A DNA stretch of 64,000 nt from Sinomonas atrocyanea (GCF_030811715.1 NZ_JAUSRH010000005.1:1-64000); one strand, 5' to 3'. Shown: positions 16,191-24,812, counted from the stretch's first letter. Numbers and translations: made by a program. The notes: generated from the sequence alone by a model not told the origin.

Positions 16191-16979
16191 TCAGCGCACC
16201 AGATAGCCGCCGTCGACGCTGAGGATGTGGCCGTTGACGTAGTCCGAAGCCCTGCTGGCCAGGAACACCGTGGCGCCCATGAGGTCCTGGGTCTGGCCCC
16301 AGCGGTTGGCCGGGATGTGGTCCAGGACCCGCTGGTTGGCTTCCGGGTTGGCCCGGGTGTCCGCCGTCAGCTCGGTGGCGTAATAGCCGGGCGCGATGCC
16401 GTTCACCTGCACGCCGAACTGGGCCAGTTCGTCGCAGTAGGCCTTGGTGAAGCCGGCGATCCCGTGCTTGGTCGCGGCGTAGGCCGGTGACCATTGGCCC
16501 CCGAGGAAGGTGAACACCGAGCAGATGTTGATGATCTTGCCGCTGCGCTGGCGGACCATGTGCTGGGCGCACTCGTGGGCCATCTCGAAGGCAGCCGTAA
16601 GGTTCAGCGCCACCATGGGGTCCCACTGGGACCGGGTGTACTTGAGGACGTCAGGCTCGTTGATGCTCCGGCCGGCACAGTTCACGAGGATGTCGACGCT
16701 GCCGAACTCCTCGACGCACGCGTCGACGACCTTCTTGGGGTTCCCGGCGACGGTGATGTCGGACATCACGTAGGAGTACTTCGAGCCGGTCTCCGCCACC
16801 ATGGCGGCAGTGCGGCCGTCGTCGGGCATGATGCTGGCCGCGAGGACGTTGGCCCCGGCCTTCGCCAGCGCGAGGGTGAAGGCCTGGCCGAGGCCGGTGT
16901 TGCCGCCGGTCACGATGGCGTTCTTGTTCTTCAGGGAGAAGAAGTTCATCTGGAAGTCGACGATGCTCGACTCGGACAT
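16191..16979 (-). CDS. ygcW: SDR-family oxidoreductase, YgcW-like
   Basis: 262 aa. Classical short-chain dehydrogenase: GGNTGLG cofactor loop (about residues 25-31), NCAGRS, catalytic Ser region and YAATK (Tyr-x3-Lys). It resembles gluconate/2-deoxygluconate 5-dehydrogenases and YgcW, and should oxidise a hydroxyl of a sugar acid or polyol with NAD(P). It lies between the FAD-linked dehydrogenase and the kinase in the same operon. ATG start at 16979 with a GGAG-like site. Confidence 0.88.
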   Translation of the reverse strand: MSESSIVDFQMNFFSLKNKNAIVTGGNTGLGQAFTLALAKAGANVLAASIMPDDGRTAAMVAETGSKYSYVMSDITVAGNPKKVVDACVEEFGSVDILVNCAGRSINEPDVLKYTRSQWDPMVALNLTAAFEMAHECAQHMVRQRSGKIINICSVFTFLGGQWSPAYAATKHGIAGFTKAYCDELAQFGVQVNGIAPGYYATELTADTRANPEANQRVLDHIPANRWGQTQDLMGATVFLASRASDYVNGHILSVDGGYLVR

Positions 16980-17074
16980 GCGTGCTCCTGCTGGGTTCCT
17001 GGTGGTTCATGGGGGGCGTGGCCGAGGCGACGGCTCGGCCCCGTGGGGGGCGGGGCCCTGCTCGGGCTCGGCCC

Positions 17075-18517
17075 TCAGAGCGGGAAGATGGTTCCCGGGT
17101 TCATGATGCGGTTCGGGTCGAAGGCGGACTTGAGCGTCTCGAGCATGTGCAGCGAGGATCCGTACTCCTCCGCGAGGAAGTGGGTCCGGTGCTTGCCCAC
17201 GCCGTGGTGGTGGCACATCGACCCGCCGCGCTTGAGGGTCTCCTCGACGATGATGTTCTGGATCGGGTCGTGGTAGACGGTGCGCTCCTCCGTGGGGTCC
17301 ACGTCGATCTTGTAGTAGTAGACGAAGTACATGTTGGTGCCGTTGAGATAGCTGTGGCTCGAGTGGCCGCCGAGGAGCGTGAACTCGGCCGGGACCTCCC
17401 GGCGGATCCGGGCGAGGGCGCTCGTGTAGATGTCGTTGATGACGCTCCAGTTGCCCGAGATCTCGGTGGTGAAGCCATTGTTGAGGGTCTCGCGGATCTC
17501 GACCCTCTCCTCCTCGATCTTGGACACGTCCCAGTTGAGGTGGTTGAACCAGTCCTCGATGAGCGAGTCCGCGACGCGGTCCACCGCGGGGTACTGCGAG
17601 ACGATCTCCTCGATCGCCGCTCCTGTTGCATCGGCCAGCGGCTGGGGGCCCTCGGCCATGAAGATCAGCACGCAGCGGCCGTCGGAGAAGTGCTTGAAGT
17701 GGTAGAGCCCGTCCTCCTGGTCGTAGAGCCGCGCGACGGAGGGCCGGTACCCCTGCGTGACGACCTCCCGGAGGATCTCGAAGCCCGTCTTCATGTCGTC
17801 CAGGAGGTACCCGTAGAAGCGGTTGTTCTCCGGGTAGTAGCGGAAGATCTTCACGCTCACTTCGGTGATGAAGTTCAGGGCCCCCTCGTTCCCGAGGATC
17901 AGGTGGCGGATGTCCGGGCCCGCAGCGCGGCGGGGGACATTCTTGATCCGGCAGATCTCGCCGTTGGCGAAGACGGTCTCGGCGCCGACGAGCATGTCCT
18001 CGATCCCGCCGTAGAGGGTGGAGAACTGCCCGATGGACCGGGTCGCGACGAGTCCGCCGAACTGGGCGATCGGCTTGGACTGAGGCGAGTGGCCCGTGGT
18101 GTAGCCGATCTTGCGGAGCTCGTCTTCGAGGTCCTGGAGGCGCACGCCGCACTGGACGGTGGCCAGCATGTTCTCGGTATCGATGTCGATGATCTCGTTC
18201 ATCAGGGACCCGTCGATGACGACCGAGTCCTCGACGATGGTCTCGAGGCCGCCCTCCGTGGCCGACCCGCCGGTCTTCGGCACCACCGCGATGCTGTAGG
18301 CATTCGCCAGCTTGAGGACCGACGAGACCTCCTCCGGGGTCCGGGGCTTCACGACCGCCGCCGGCAGCGGGAGGGAGTAGATGCCGAAGACGTTCTCCAC
18401 CTTGTAGTAGCGGTCCACGCTGTTCTCGCGGAGGGTCTGCTCGTCCGTGAGGACGCGCTCGCTGCCGAGGATGTCCACGTAGGCGCTGACGATCTCTTCG
18501 CGTGTGAGGTTAGCCAA
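17075..18517 (-). CDS. ygcU: FAD-linked dehydrogenase, YgcU-like
   Basis: 480 aa, against 484 for E. coli YgcU. VAO/GlcD-type flavoprotein: the FAD-binding N-terminal half contains PKTGGSATEGGLET and TGHSPQSKPIAQFGGLVATRS; the C-terminal substrate domain ends MCHHHGVGKHR and DPNRIMNPGTIFPL. Both halves match my recollection of YgcU. It likely oxidises a 2-hydroxy acid or sugar acid. A TTG at 18517 is chosen as start because it aligns with the YgcU N-terminus; a TTG at 18583 would add 22 unrelated residues. It is the first enzyme gene after the leader terminator (18595-18642). Confidence 0.88.
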   Translation of the reverse strand: MANLTREEIVSAYVDILGSERVLTDEQTLRENSVDRYYKVENVFGIYSLPLPAAVVKPRTPEEVSSVLKLANAYSIAVVPKTGGSATEGGLETIVEDSVVIDGSLMNEIIDIDTENMLATVQCGVRLQDLEDELRKIGYTTGHSPQSKPIAQFGGLVATRSIGQFSTLYGGIEDMLVGAETVFANGEICRIKNVPRRAAGPDIRHLILGNEGALNFITEVSVKIFRYYPENNRFYGYLLDDMKTGFEILREVVTQGYRPSVARLYDQEDGLYHFKHFSDGRCVLIFMAEGPQPLADATGAAIEEIVSQYPAVDRVADSLIEDWFNHLNWDVSKIEEERVEIRETLNNGFTTEISGNWSVINDIYTSALARIRREVPAEFTLLGGHSSHSYLNGTNMYFVYYYKIDVDPTEERTVYHDPIQNIIVEETLKRGGSMCHHHGVGKHRTHFLAEEYGSSLHMLETLKSAFDPNRIMNPGTIFPL

Positions 18518-18594
18518 TTCCGATTCTTCCGTTCCTGAGTTGATGGGCTCGAGAACTCCGCGGCGGCTCGAAAAGGTCCACAAGAATTTGGCAC

Positions 18595-18642
18595 AAAAAA
18601 AGAGAACAGCGATCCCCTTGGAATTGGGGGTCGCTGTTCTCT
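18595..18642 (-). terminator. Intrinsic terminator in the ygcU leader, candidate antitermination target
   Basis: On the minus strand the stem agagaacagcgaccccc / ggggatcgctgttctct (one bulge) is followed directly by seven Ts. It lies between the GlpP-like regulator gene and ygcU, upstream of all enzyme genes. GlpP of Bacillus acts at such a leader terminator before glpD, so this is probably the control point of the operon. Confidence 0.85.
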
Positions 18643-18658
18643 AGGTTTCGAGCAACCA

Positions 18659-18678
18659 TTTCGGGACACGTCCCGAAA
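18659..18678. promoter_or_regulatory. Palindrome tttcggga-N4-tcccgaaa ahead of the leader terminator
   Basis: 8-bp perfect arms around cacg, 16 bases upstream (minus strand) of the terminator. It could be an RNA hairpin bound by the GlpP-like protein or a DNA operator. Confidence 0.5.
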
Positions 18679-18745
18679 CTGTATGAAGTTCTGAAGTGTG
18701 ACGACTCTAACACAGCCTTCAAGCGGCTGTACAGAGGTCTCCGGT

Positions 18746-19345
18746 CTACATGAGCCAAACGCCGCGGTTGGACGACGCCACGGCCACAGCCCCCGCGCCG
18801 AGCGCCCCGATGACGTCCTCCTTGTCGCAGACCAGGCCGCCCGCGATGAGCGGAAGGTCCACGTCCTCGCGGAGCCACGAGATGACGCGGGGCATGCATC
18901 CCGGCAGAATTTCGATCGCGTCGGCACCCGAGAGGCCCACCTGCTTGGGCACGTTGTTGTAGCTGAAGGAATCGACGAGGAAGAGCCGATGGATGGCCAT
19001 CAGGCCCGCGGTCTTCGCGGCACGCACAATCGCCGCCTTCGAGCTGAGAATTCCGTCCGCCTGCGTGCTCGCCTTCAGGAAATCGACGACCACCGGCTTG
19101 CTGGAGAAGCCGTCGAGCAGGTCGACGTCGACGAAGACCGTCTTTCCAGAGGCCTTCAGCGTGCCCACGATTCCGCCGATGGACATCACGGACCCGTAGA
19201 GGACGAAGACCACCGGGCAGGGAGCCTTGAGGACCGCTCGGAGTCCATCGTCGTCCTTGACGCTCGCGATGACCGGATGGCGCGACAGGACGGCGTCGAT
19301 CTCGGCTGATTCCTTGGGCGTGCGGCGTGGCGTGGTCAAGGACAT
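18746..19345 (-). CDS. ygcP: GlpP-family antiterminator-like regulator, YgcP-like
   Basis: 199 aa. TIM-barrel-like GlpP fold: PVVFVLYGSVMSIGGIV, VFVDVDLLDGFS, DGILSSKAAIVRAAK, IEILPGCMPRVISW, PLIAGGLVCDKEDVIGALGAGAVAVASS. Bacillus GlpP binds glycerol 3-phosphate and the glpD leader RNA; YgcP occupies the same place in the E. coli cluster. Here it is the promoter-proximal gene, followed by a hairpin and an intrinsic terminator before ygcU. The start at 19345 is set by AGGAG nine bases upstream; an ATG directly touching that site is excluded. Ligand probably a phosphorylated pathway intermediate. Confidence 0.85.
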   Translation of the reverse strand: MSLTTPRRTPKESAEIDAVLSRHPVIASVKDDDGLRAVLKAPCPVVFVLYGSVMSIGGIVGTLKASGKTVFVDVDLLDGFSSKPVVVDFLKASTQADGILSSKAAIVRAAKTAGLMAIHRLFLVDSFSYNNVPKQVGLSGADAIEILPGCMPRVISWLREDVDLPLIAGGLVCDKEDVIGALGAGAVAVASSNRGVWLM

Positions 19346-19522
19346 GGCTTGCATCTCCTGCTGTGAAGCTCTCTTCCCGCGGACGGCAGCACAGACGCGG
19401 TCCTCGAGAAAGGTCGACTAATCCTACCGCCTTGTCCCGTGGTGAAAGGAAGGAGAGCTGAGCTGCCGGCCGTCGTCGTCCGCGGCTCCGTGCTCCGACG
19501 ACACGCCGGACGAGCTCCACCC

Positions 19523-19549
19523 TAGACAGACCGGTCTGTCTACTAATAC
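19523..19549 (+). promoter_or_regulatory. Perfect 20-bp TetR-type palindrome with adjoining -10 element
   Basis: tagacagaccggtctgtcta (19523-19542) is perfectly symmetric, followed by taatact (19544-19550 region) resembling a -10 box facing the two-gene unit at 19625. The ACCGGT-centred symmetry is typical of TetR-family operators. No TetR gene is in the window, so the regulator acts in trans or the site belongs to a larger regulon. Confidence 0.7.
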
Positions 19550-19624
19550 TGTTCCGAAGCACGGGCTACAGAAGCACGGGTACGGCTGAGAAGGCGCCCC
19601 AGAGCGCCGGAATGGAGCAGGGTG

Positions 19625-20290
19625 ATGGGGGAAAATCCGGGAATGCAGCCACTGTCGGATGAGGAGCTTGCGGCGGAAGGCATCACCGCACTGCCGGACA
19701 AGGAAGTGGCGTCCATCCTCGACCTCAACGCCGACCTGAATCTGGGGATCCAGGCCGCTGCCCCCATCGACCTGGGAGTGGCCGCGAACGCGAATGTGGC
19801 CGCACCCATCGATGCTTCCGCGTCGGCCAACGTCCTTTCGGCCGGCTCTACCGCGGCAGGGGTTGCGCATCAGGGAGCGCTGATCGACCAGGGCATCAAT
19901 GCAGACGCGACCGCCAATTCGGTGCAGGACAGCAGCGTCGGGCACGCGGCTGGGACCGGCACCACCGACGGGTCGACAGCCTCTTCCCCTGCGCCCAGCG
20001 ACGGGACCACGGGCGGTGCCACGACGACGACCGATCCGACCGGAGCCAACGGCAGCCTGCTGGACGTCAACGTGAACCTCGACGCCAATGCCGGCATCGC
20101 TGCCCCAATCAACGGTGCAGCAGCCGCAAATGCGAACGTCGCCGCACCCATCAACGCAGGTGTGGCGGCCAACATCGGGACGGTGGACAGCACGTCCGTC
20201 GCCGATGCCCAGCAGGAAGCGGTCATCAGCCAGCACGTGGACGGGGCTGCGACAGCAAGCTCTGACCAGCACTCGAACCTGCAGCAGTAG
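19625..20290 (+). CDS. Ala/Asn-rich two-repeat protein with RiPP-like leader
   Basis: 221 aa, no Cys and no signal peptide. Residues 1-30 are acidic (QPLSDEELAAEGITALPDKE) and resemble the leader of modified peptides. Residues 31-100 and 145-213 are two copies of one repeat built on LDxNxxL, AAPI(D/N), AANANVAAPI(D/N)A and a closing AxQxAxIxQ segment, joined by a Gly/Thr/Ser/Asp linker (105-143). The ATG at 19625 is seven bases after GGAG. It is followed after 6 bp by a PqqD-M50 membrane protease, so it is likely that protein's substrate or partner. I do not recognise the family. Confidence 0.75.
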   Translation: MGENPGMQPLSDEELAAEGITALPDKEVASILDLNADLNLGIQAAAPIDLGVAANANVAAPIDASASANVLSAGSTAAGVAHQGALIDQGINADATANSVQDSSVGHAAGTGTTDGSTASSPAPSDGTTGGATTTTDPTGANGSLLDVNVNLDANAGIAAPINGAAAANANVAAPINAGVAANIGTVDSTSVADAQQEAVISQHVDGAATASSDQHSNLQQ

Positions 20291-20296
20291 GCTCCT

Positions 20297-22684
20297 GTGA
20301 CGGTGCCTCCGGGACGTGCGCCCGCGCCTGCGGCCCCGGCGTCCTCGGCTCCGGACATCGGCGGCCATGTCCCGGCACGTGCCGAGGGTGTGGAGCTGAT
20401 CGGTGAGCTGAAGGGCTCCGGCTACCGGGACGCACCGGCTCTCGTGCGCCGCGCGGACGGCCAGACCCTGCAGCTGACGCCGCTGCTCTATTCGGTCCTC
20501 TCCGCTGTGGACGGAACAAGCAGCATCTCGGAGATCGCGGGGCGCGTGAGCCAGGGCTCCGGCCGCCTGATCACCGCAGAGAACGTCCGCACGCTCATCG
20601 ACTCGAAGCTGCTCCCCCTGGGACTGCTCGCGCGGGCCGACGGTTCCCAGCCGGAGGCCCGCCGGTCGAACCCGCTGCTGAGCCTGCGCTTCCGCTACAC
20701 GGTCACCGATGAAGAGAAGACGCGGCGCCTGACGGCGCCGTTCGCGGCCCTCTTCCGCCCCTGGGTTGTGGTCCCGCTCGTAGCAGCCTTCCTGGTCGTG
20801 AGCTGGTGGGTACTGGCGGAGAAGGGGCTCGCCTCCGCCACCTATCAGGCGTTCGACAGCCCGGGCCTGTTGCTGCTCGTCGTCGCCGTGACGGTCTTCT
20901 CCGCGGGATTCCACGAATTCGGCCACGCCGCTGCCGCACGCTACGGCGGCGCCACACCGGGCGCCATGGGAGCCGGCCTCTACCTCTTCTGGCCCGCCTT
21001 CTACACCGACGTGACCGACTCGTACCGCCTCGGACGTGGCGGGCGCGTCCGCACGGATCTGGGCGGCCTGTACTTCAACGCCATCGTGACAGTGCTCATC
21101 GCCGGGATCTGGTGGGCGACGCGGTACGACGCCCTCCTCCTCGTCGTCCTGACCCAGATCCTGCAGATGATCCGCCAGCTCACACCTCTCGTGCGCTTCG
21201 ATGGCTACCACGTGCTCGCAGACGTCACGGGCGTCCCCGACCTGTACCACCGGATCCGTCCTACGCTGCTGGGCCTGCTGCCGTGGCGCTGGGGACATCC
21301 CGAGACGAAGGCGCTGAAGCCGTGGGCGCGCGCGGTCGTCACCCTCTGGGTCCTCATCGTGGTTCCCATCCTGCTCGGCAGCCTCGCGCTGATGGTCATC
21401 ACGCTCCCGCGCGTCCTCGCGACCGCCTGGACCAGCACGGTCCGCCGCGAGGACAGCCTTGCTGCCGCCCTCGGCCAAGGCGATTATCTGGGCGCAGGCG
21501 CGCAGGGCGTCATGATCCTCGCCGCCGCCCTCCCCGTCCTCGGAATGGCCCTGATCCTCTTCCGGATGGTGACCCGCGGGGCGCGCAACATGTGGCAGAA
21601 GACGCGCGGCCGTCCGGGCCGCCGCGCAGCCTCCCTGGTCGCCGGGATCGCCGTCGCGGCGCTCCTAGCCTCCATCTGGTGGCCCAGCGGATCGACCTAC
21701 CGCCCCATCCAGCCATACGAGCGCGGCACCGTCGCGGATGCCCTGGCCGCGCGGGCTCCCGTCACGGATCGCCTTGTGCAAGGACAGGAGGGGCGGGTCG
21801 CCGCGATCTGGCCGCAAGGGGCAGCCAAGCCGACGGCGGACAAGCCCCAGCTGGCGATGGTCCTCGTACCCCGCACCGGCCAGGCCCCCGCGCCGGGGAA
21901 CGCCCACGGCGCGGCACCGGCCCCGGCACCGGCTTGGGTCTTCCCCTTCAGCAAACCGAGCTCCCCAGGCGATGGTGGAAATCAGGCCCTGGCCGTCACC
22001 ACCAAGGACGGATCAGTTGTCTACGACGTCGCGTTCGCGATGGTCTGGGTCCAAGACGGCTCCGCGCTCAACGTGAACGAGGCAGACGCGTTCGCCAGCT
22101 GCCGGGACTGCGCCGCCGTGGCTGTCGCATTCCAAGTGGTGCTCGTCGTCGGCCAGGTCCACACTGTGGTCCCGCAGAATCTGGCCGTCGCCGCCAACTA
22201 CAACTGCACCCAGTGCCTCGCCTACGCGGTGGCCAACCAGCTCGTCCTGACCCTCGACGGGCCCCTGAGCCCCGCCGGAATGGCCCAACTCTCCAAGCTG
22301 TGGGACGACATCGGCTCGTTCCAGGCCACCATCCAGGATCAGCCGCTGACGCAGATCCAGGCCCGCCTGGACCAATACGCGGCACAGATCCGGCAGATCA
22401 TCCAGCAGGACCCGTCCGCGACCCACCAGGCGCCGAGCGCCACCCCTTCTGCCCGGGAAACAGCCGGCGCAACACCTAGCGCCCCGCTGCCAACCGCCCC
22501 GGCGGCACCCGGGGCCACCGCGCCAGACACCACCACGGCACCCTCGATGTCAGGGGAAGGAGCATCCGCGCCGCCTGGAACCGAAGCCCCCGCCCAGACC
22601 ACCGCTGCCGACCCCACCGACGCCCCGCAGCCCGCCGATCCCGCCGCAACGCCCGTCCCGGCACAGACCACTCCCGCAAGCTGA
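20297..22684 (+). CDS. PqqD-like domain fused to M50-family membrane zinc protease
   Basis: 795 aa. Residues about 35-115 look like a PqqD/RRE winged helix (LQLTPLLYSVLSAVDGTSS, ISEIAGRVS). Membrane helices begin near 155. The zinc motif HEFGH is at 206-210 and the third-ligand region RFDGYH at 300-305, as in YydH/M50B peptide zinc metalloproteases. After the last helix (about 455-470) comes an extracytoplasmic domain with two C-x2-C pairs (CRDC, CTQC), then an Ala/Pro/Thr-rich tail of about 100 residues. The GTG start lies 6 bp after the upstream stop, with a weak ribosome site, which suggests coupling. Inferred role: recognises the leader of the upstream protein and cleaves or exports it. 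Confidence 0.85.
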   Translation: MTVPPGRAPAPAAPASSAPDIGGHVPARAEGVELIGELKGSGYRDAPALVRRADGQTLQLTPLLYSVLSAVDGTSSISEIAGRVSQGSGRLITAENVRTLIDSKLLPLGLLARADGSQPEARRSNPLLSLRFRYTVTDEEKTRRLTAPFAALFRPWVVVPLVAAFLVVSWWVLAEKGLASATYQAFDSPGLLLLVVAVTVFSAGFHEFGHAAAARYGGATPGAMGAGLYLFWPAFYTDVTDSYRLGRGGRVRTDLGGLYFNAIVTVLIAGIWWATRYDALLLVVLTQILQMIRQLTPLVRFDGYHVLADVTGVPDLYHRIRPTLLGLLPWRWGHPETKALKPWARAVVTLWVLIVVPILLGSLALMVITLPRVLATAWTSTVRREDSLAAALGQGDYLGAGAQGVMILAAALPVLGMALILFRMVTRGARNMWQKTRGRPGRRAASLVAGIAVAALLASIWWPSGSTYRPIQPYERGTVADALAARAPVTDRLVQGQEGRVAAIWPQGAAKPTADKPQLAMVLVPRTGQAPAPGNAHGAAPAPAPAWVFPFSKPSSPGDGGNQALAVTTKDGSVVYDVAFAMVWVQDGSALNVNEADAFASCRDCAAVAVAFQVVLVVGQVHTVVPQNLAVAANYNCTQCLAYAVANQLVLTLDGPLSPAGMAQLSKLWDDIGSFQATIQDQPLTQIQARLDQYAAQIRQIIQQDPSATHQAPSATPSARETAGATPSAPLPTAPAAPGATAPDTTTAPSMSGEGASAPPGTEAPAQTTAADPTDAPQPADPAATPVPAQTTPAS

Positions 22685-22737
22685 CCTCTTGCACCGTGCG
22701 AGAAGGGCGCGGAAGGTGGGCGGTTTGGACATCGGCC

Positions 22738-22920
22738 CTATCGCTGGTCCGAGCTTCTCCGGCCTAGATGCTTCATGCACCGCCGGGCAAGGCTCTTGCT
22801 CAGCCCTGCGCGGCGCGCCAGATCCTCGGCTCTGATCGCCGCCCACTTGTCAGGGGCCTCTTTCAAGAGAATGGTCTCGACGCGTCTGACGGCCCAGACT
22901 GGAAGGGCTGCCTGGCTCAT
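22738..22920 (-). CDS. Small HTH-like protein
   Basis: 60 aa, basic. IRAEDLARRAGLSKSLARRCMKHL has the spacing of a helix-turn-helix, preceded by VRRVETILLKEAPDKW. No effector domain. The ATG follows GGGGGCC. It is convergent with the M50 gene and downstream of the NTF2-like gene. It could be a free-standing DNA-binding protein or a remnant of a larger regulator. Confidence 0.5.
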   Translation of the reverse strand: MSQAALPVWAVRRVETILLKEAPDKWAAIRAEDLARRAGLSKSLARRCMKHLGRRSSDQR

Positions 22921-23001
22921 CCGGCCCCCACGGGACCGGCGTCTGGCACGTGGACGTGCAGACTGCCCGTGGTTCCCGTCTGCTCCATGTCCTTCCTCAC
23001 C

Positions 23002-23334
23002 TCAGGCCTCGGGCAGGGATGTCATGTGGAGGGACAGGAGCCGCCATTTCCCAGTCGGCCCCAGGCGCCAGAGGCCGCTCGTCGCTGACTGGATGGAGCG
23101 CGTGACCCCTTCGGAGGTGCGCAGGTCCAGCTGCACTGTCCCCCATCCTGCCGCGGTGCCGGCGCCGAGGGAGCAGGCCTTCTCGAGCTGGTGGCTCATG
23201 GACCGGTACTGCACCGTCCGGGCCAGGACGTACCCGCGGAGGCCTTCGGCAGTGTCCCGTCGCCCAGTCGAGTGCGTGTAGATGAGCTCCCGATCGAAAA
23301 ACTCGTCCCAGCGCGCCGGGGCTGGCGCAGCCAT
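23002..23334 (-). CDS. DUF4440 / NTF2-like (SnoaL-type) small protein
   Basis: 110 aa. FFDRELIYTHSTGRRDTAEGL and the terminal strand W(R)LLSLHMTSLP fit the cone-shaped NTF2/DUF4440 fold, often found as accessory enzymes or ligand-binding proteins. A stop codon lies only ten codons upstream in frame, so the N-terminal helix of the fold is shorter than usual; the protein may be truncated. It is downstream of the esterase gene end by 53 bp but reads the same way, so might be the last gene of the 4-alkylphenol operon. Confidence 0.65.
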   Translation of the reverse strand: MAAPAPARWDEFFDRELIYTHSTGRRDTAEGLRGYVLARTVQYRSMSHQLEKACSLGAGTAAGWGTVQLDLRTSEGVTRSIQSATSGLWRLGPTGKWRLLSLHMTSLPEA

Positions 23335-23387
23335 CCATGCGCACCGCGCCGCCTCAGCCTACGCAAGCTCCTCCAGGAGGGTTCTGC

Positions 23388-24812
23388 TCACGGCTCCGCC
23401 CGCCGGACGGGCTCACCGCGCCCGAGATCGGGCACCCGTGCTGTGCGCACCTGGCCGCCGGCGAGCCCGACGGCGCGGACCTCCCCCGGGCCGGTGGTCA
23501 TGGACTCTCCTGCCAGCGCCCGCACGAGCGGCTCACGCCAGACCGCAGCGACCGCGACGAAGGTGGCATCGTCGAGTCCGGCGAGCATGGGGGCGTCACG
23601 CCACTGCGAGCGGTCTCCGAACAGGAACGGGAGGTCGAAGCAGTGGGCGGCGCCTGCTCCCGCGGGCGCCTCGACGTCCAGCCGCGACACGTGCACGGGA
23701 ATACCGGCCCCCCTCAGCTCTGCTGCCAGTTCACGCGCTGGCGACGAGAACTGGTACTCCGTCATGTCCGAGGTCATGCGTTCCCAGGCGCTGCTGGCGG
23801 ATGGCCGATCGTCCGGCCTCTTGAAGTGCCGGGCGCGGAACCCTGCGGCGGCCTGCTCGGGCAGTTTCTCGGCGGCGCCAGGAGGGATGAAGGCGCGCGC
23901 CTCGTGGGCGGTGGTCGAGAGGAGGACCTCGCGGATGTCGCCCAGGCGCCCGACCGCGGCGCGCCAGTCCTGGACGTCGCCGGCGAGCCGACCCCCGGCC
24001 AGAGGCTGGACCCCGAGACCGCGGCCGGCCCACGCACGGTTGATGGTGGACGAGGCGGCCACGAGGCAGGCGGCGTCAGCGTCAGCCGGGTCGGCGCCGC
24101 CGAGGGCTTCCGCGAGCAGCCGGCGGCGCTCAGCTGAGCCGTTCGGACCAGGCGGTGGCTGGTAGGGAAGGCTGAAGAGTGCGAGGCGGCGGATGCGTCC
24201 GGCCAGCGAGGGATCCTGCGCGGCCGCGAAGGCGAGCCAGGCCCCGGCGGACTGGCCCGCGAGGGTCACGTTCTCCGGGTCGCCGCCGAAGTGCGCTGCG
24301 TGCTCGATGGCCCAGTCCACTGCGGCGAGAACGTCGGACACGGTGGCGACAGTCCCGTCGGGGCCAGGCAGGAAGCACGCTGCGGCGCCGAGCCGGTACG
24401 CGGGAACAACGACGACCGCATCTGCGGCCTCGGCGAGCACCGAGCCATCGTGCCAGCGGACCGACGCACCCCCTGAGACGTACCCACCGCCGGGCAGGAA
24501 CACGACGACGGGCGCGGCGGGACCAGCACCGGCGGGAGCGTACACGCTCACTTGGAACGCGTCGTCCTCCTGCTGCACCTGGGAAGCCGCCGGACCGAGC
24601 AGCCAGTCGAGTCCGCCCGGCTGTTGCGGGAAGACCATCTGCTCCTCGGTCGTGCCCACTGGCGCAGGAGGGACAGGCACCGCTCGCGGGGAGAGCCCGC
24701 CGTCGTCCGCTGTCCCGAGGCGAGCCCACCGGCAGCGGGTGATGACGACGCCGCCTGCTCCATGCGGATCACCCAGAGAGCGGGACCGCTGCCCCGCTTC
24801 CGCGGCGCTCAC
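23388..24812 (-). CDS. Type-B carboxylesterase (alpha/beta hydrolase)
   Basis: 474 aa. Catalytic motifs: FLPGGGYVSGG oxyanion loop, GQSAGAW nucleophile elbow, and AHCFDLPFLFG with the active-site His, as in type-B esterases. The GTG start overlaps the stop of the monooxygenase gene (GTGA), which sets the start and implies coupling; it restores a normal N-terminal strand. In the context of a Baeyer-Villiger enzyme that makes aryl acetates, the likely reaction is hydrolysis of 4-hydroxyphenyl acetate to hydroquinone and acetate. Specificity is inferred from the operon only. Confidence 0.85.
   Translation of the reverse strand: MSAAEAGQRSRSLGDPHGAGGVVITRCRWARLGTADDGGLSPRAVPVPPAPVGTTEEQMVFPQQPGGLDWLLGPAASQVQQEDDAFQVSVYAPAGAGPAAPVVVFLPGGGYVSGGASVRWHDGSVLAEAADAVVVVPAYRLGAAACFLPGPDGTVATVSDVLAAVDWAIEHAAHFGGDPENVTLAGQSAGAWLAFAAAQDPSLAGRIRRLALFSLPYQPPPGPNGSAERRRLLAEALGGADPADADAACLVAASSTINRAWAGRGLGVQPLAGGRLAGDVQDWRAAVGRLGDIREVLLSTTAHEARAFIPPGAAEKLPEQAAAGFRARHFKRPDDRPSASSAWERMTSDMTEYQFSSPARELAAELRGAGIPVHVSRLDVEAPAGAGAAHCFDLPFLFGDRSQWRDAPMLAGLDDATFVAVAAVWREPLVRALAGESMTTGPGEVRAVGLAGGQVRTARVPDLGRGEPVRRAEP

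Noticed and set aside
24548-24772. Alternative ATG frame at the esterase start
   Set aside because: It reads as low-complexity Arg/Ser; the GTG overlapping the monooxygenase stop gives the proper esterase N-terminus.
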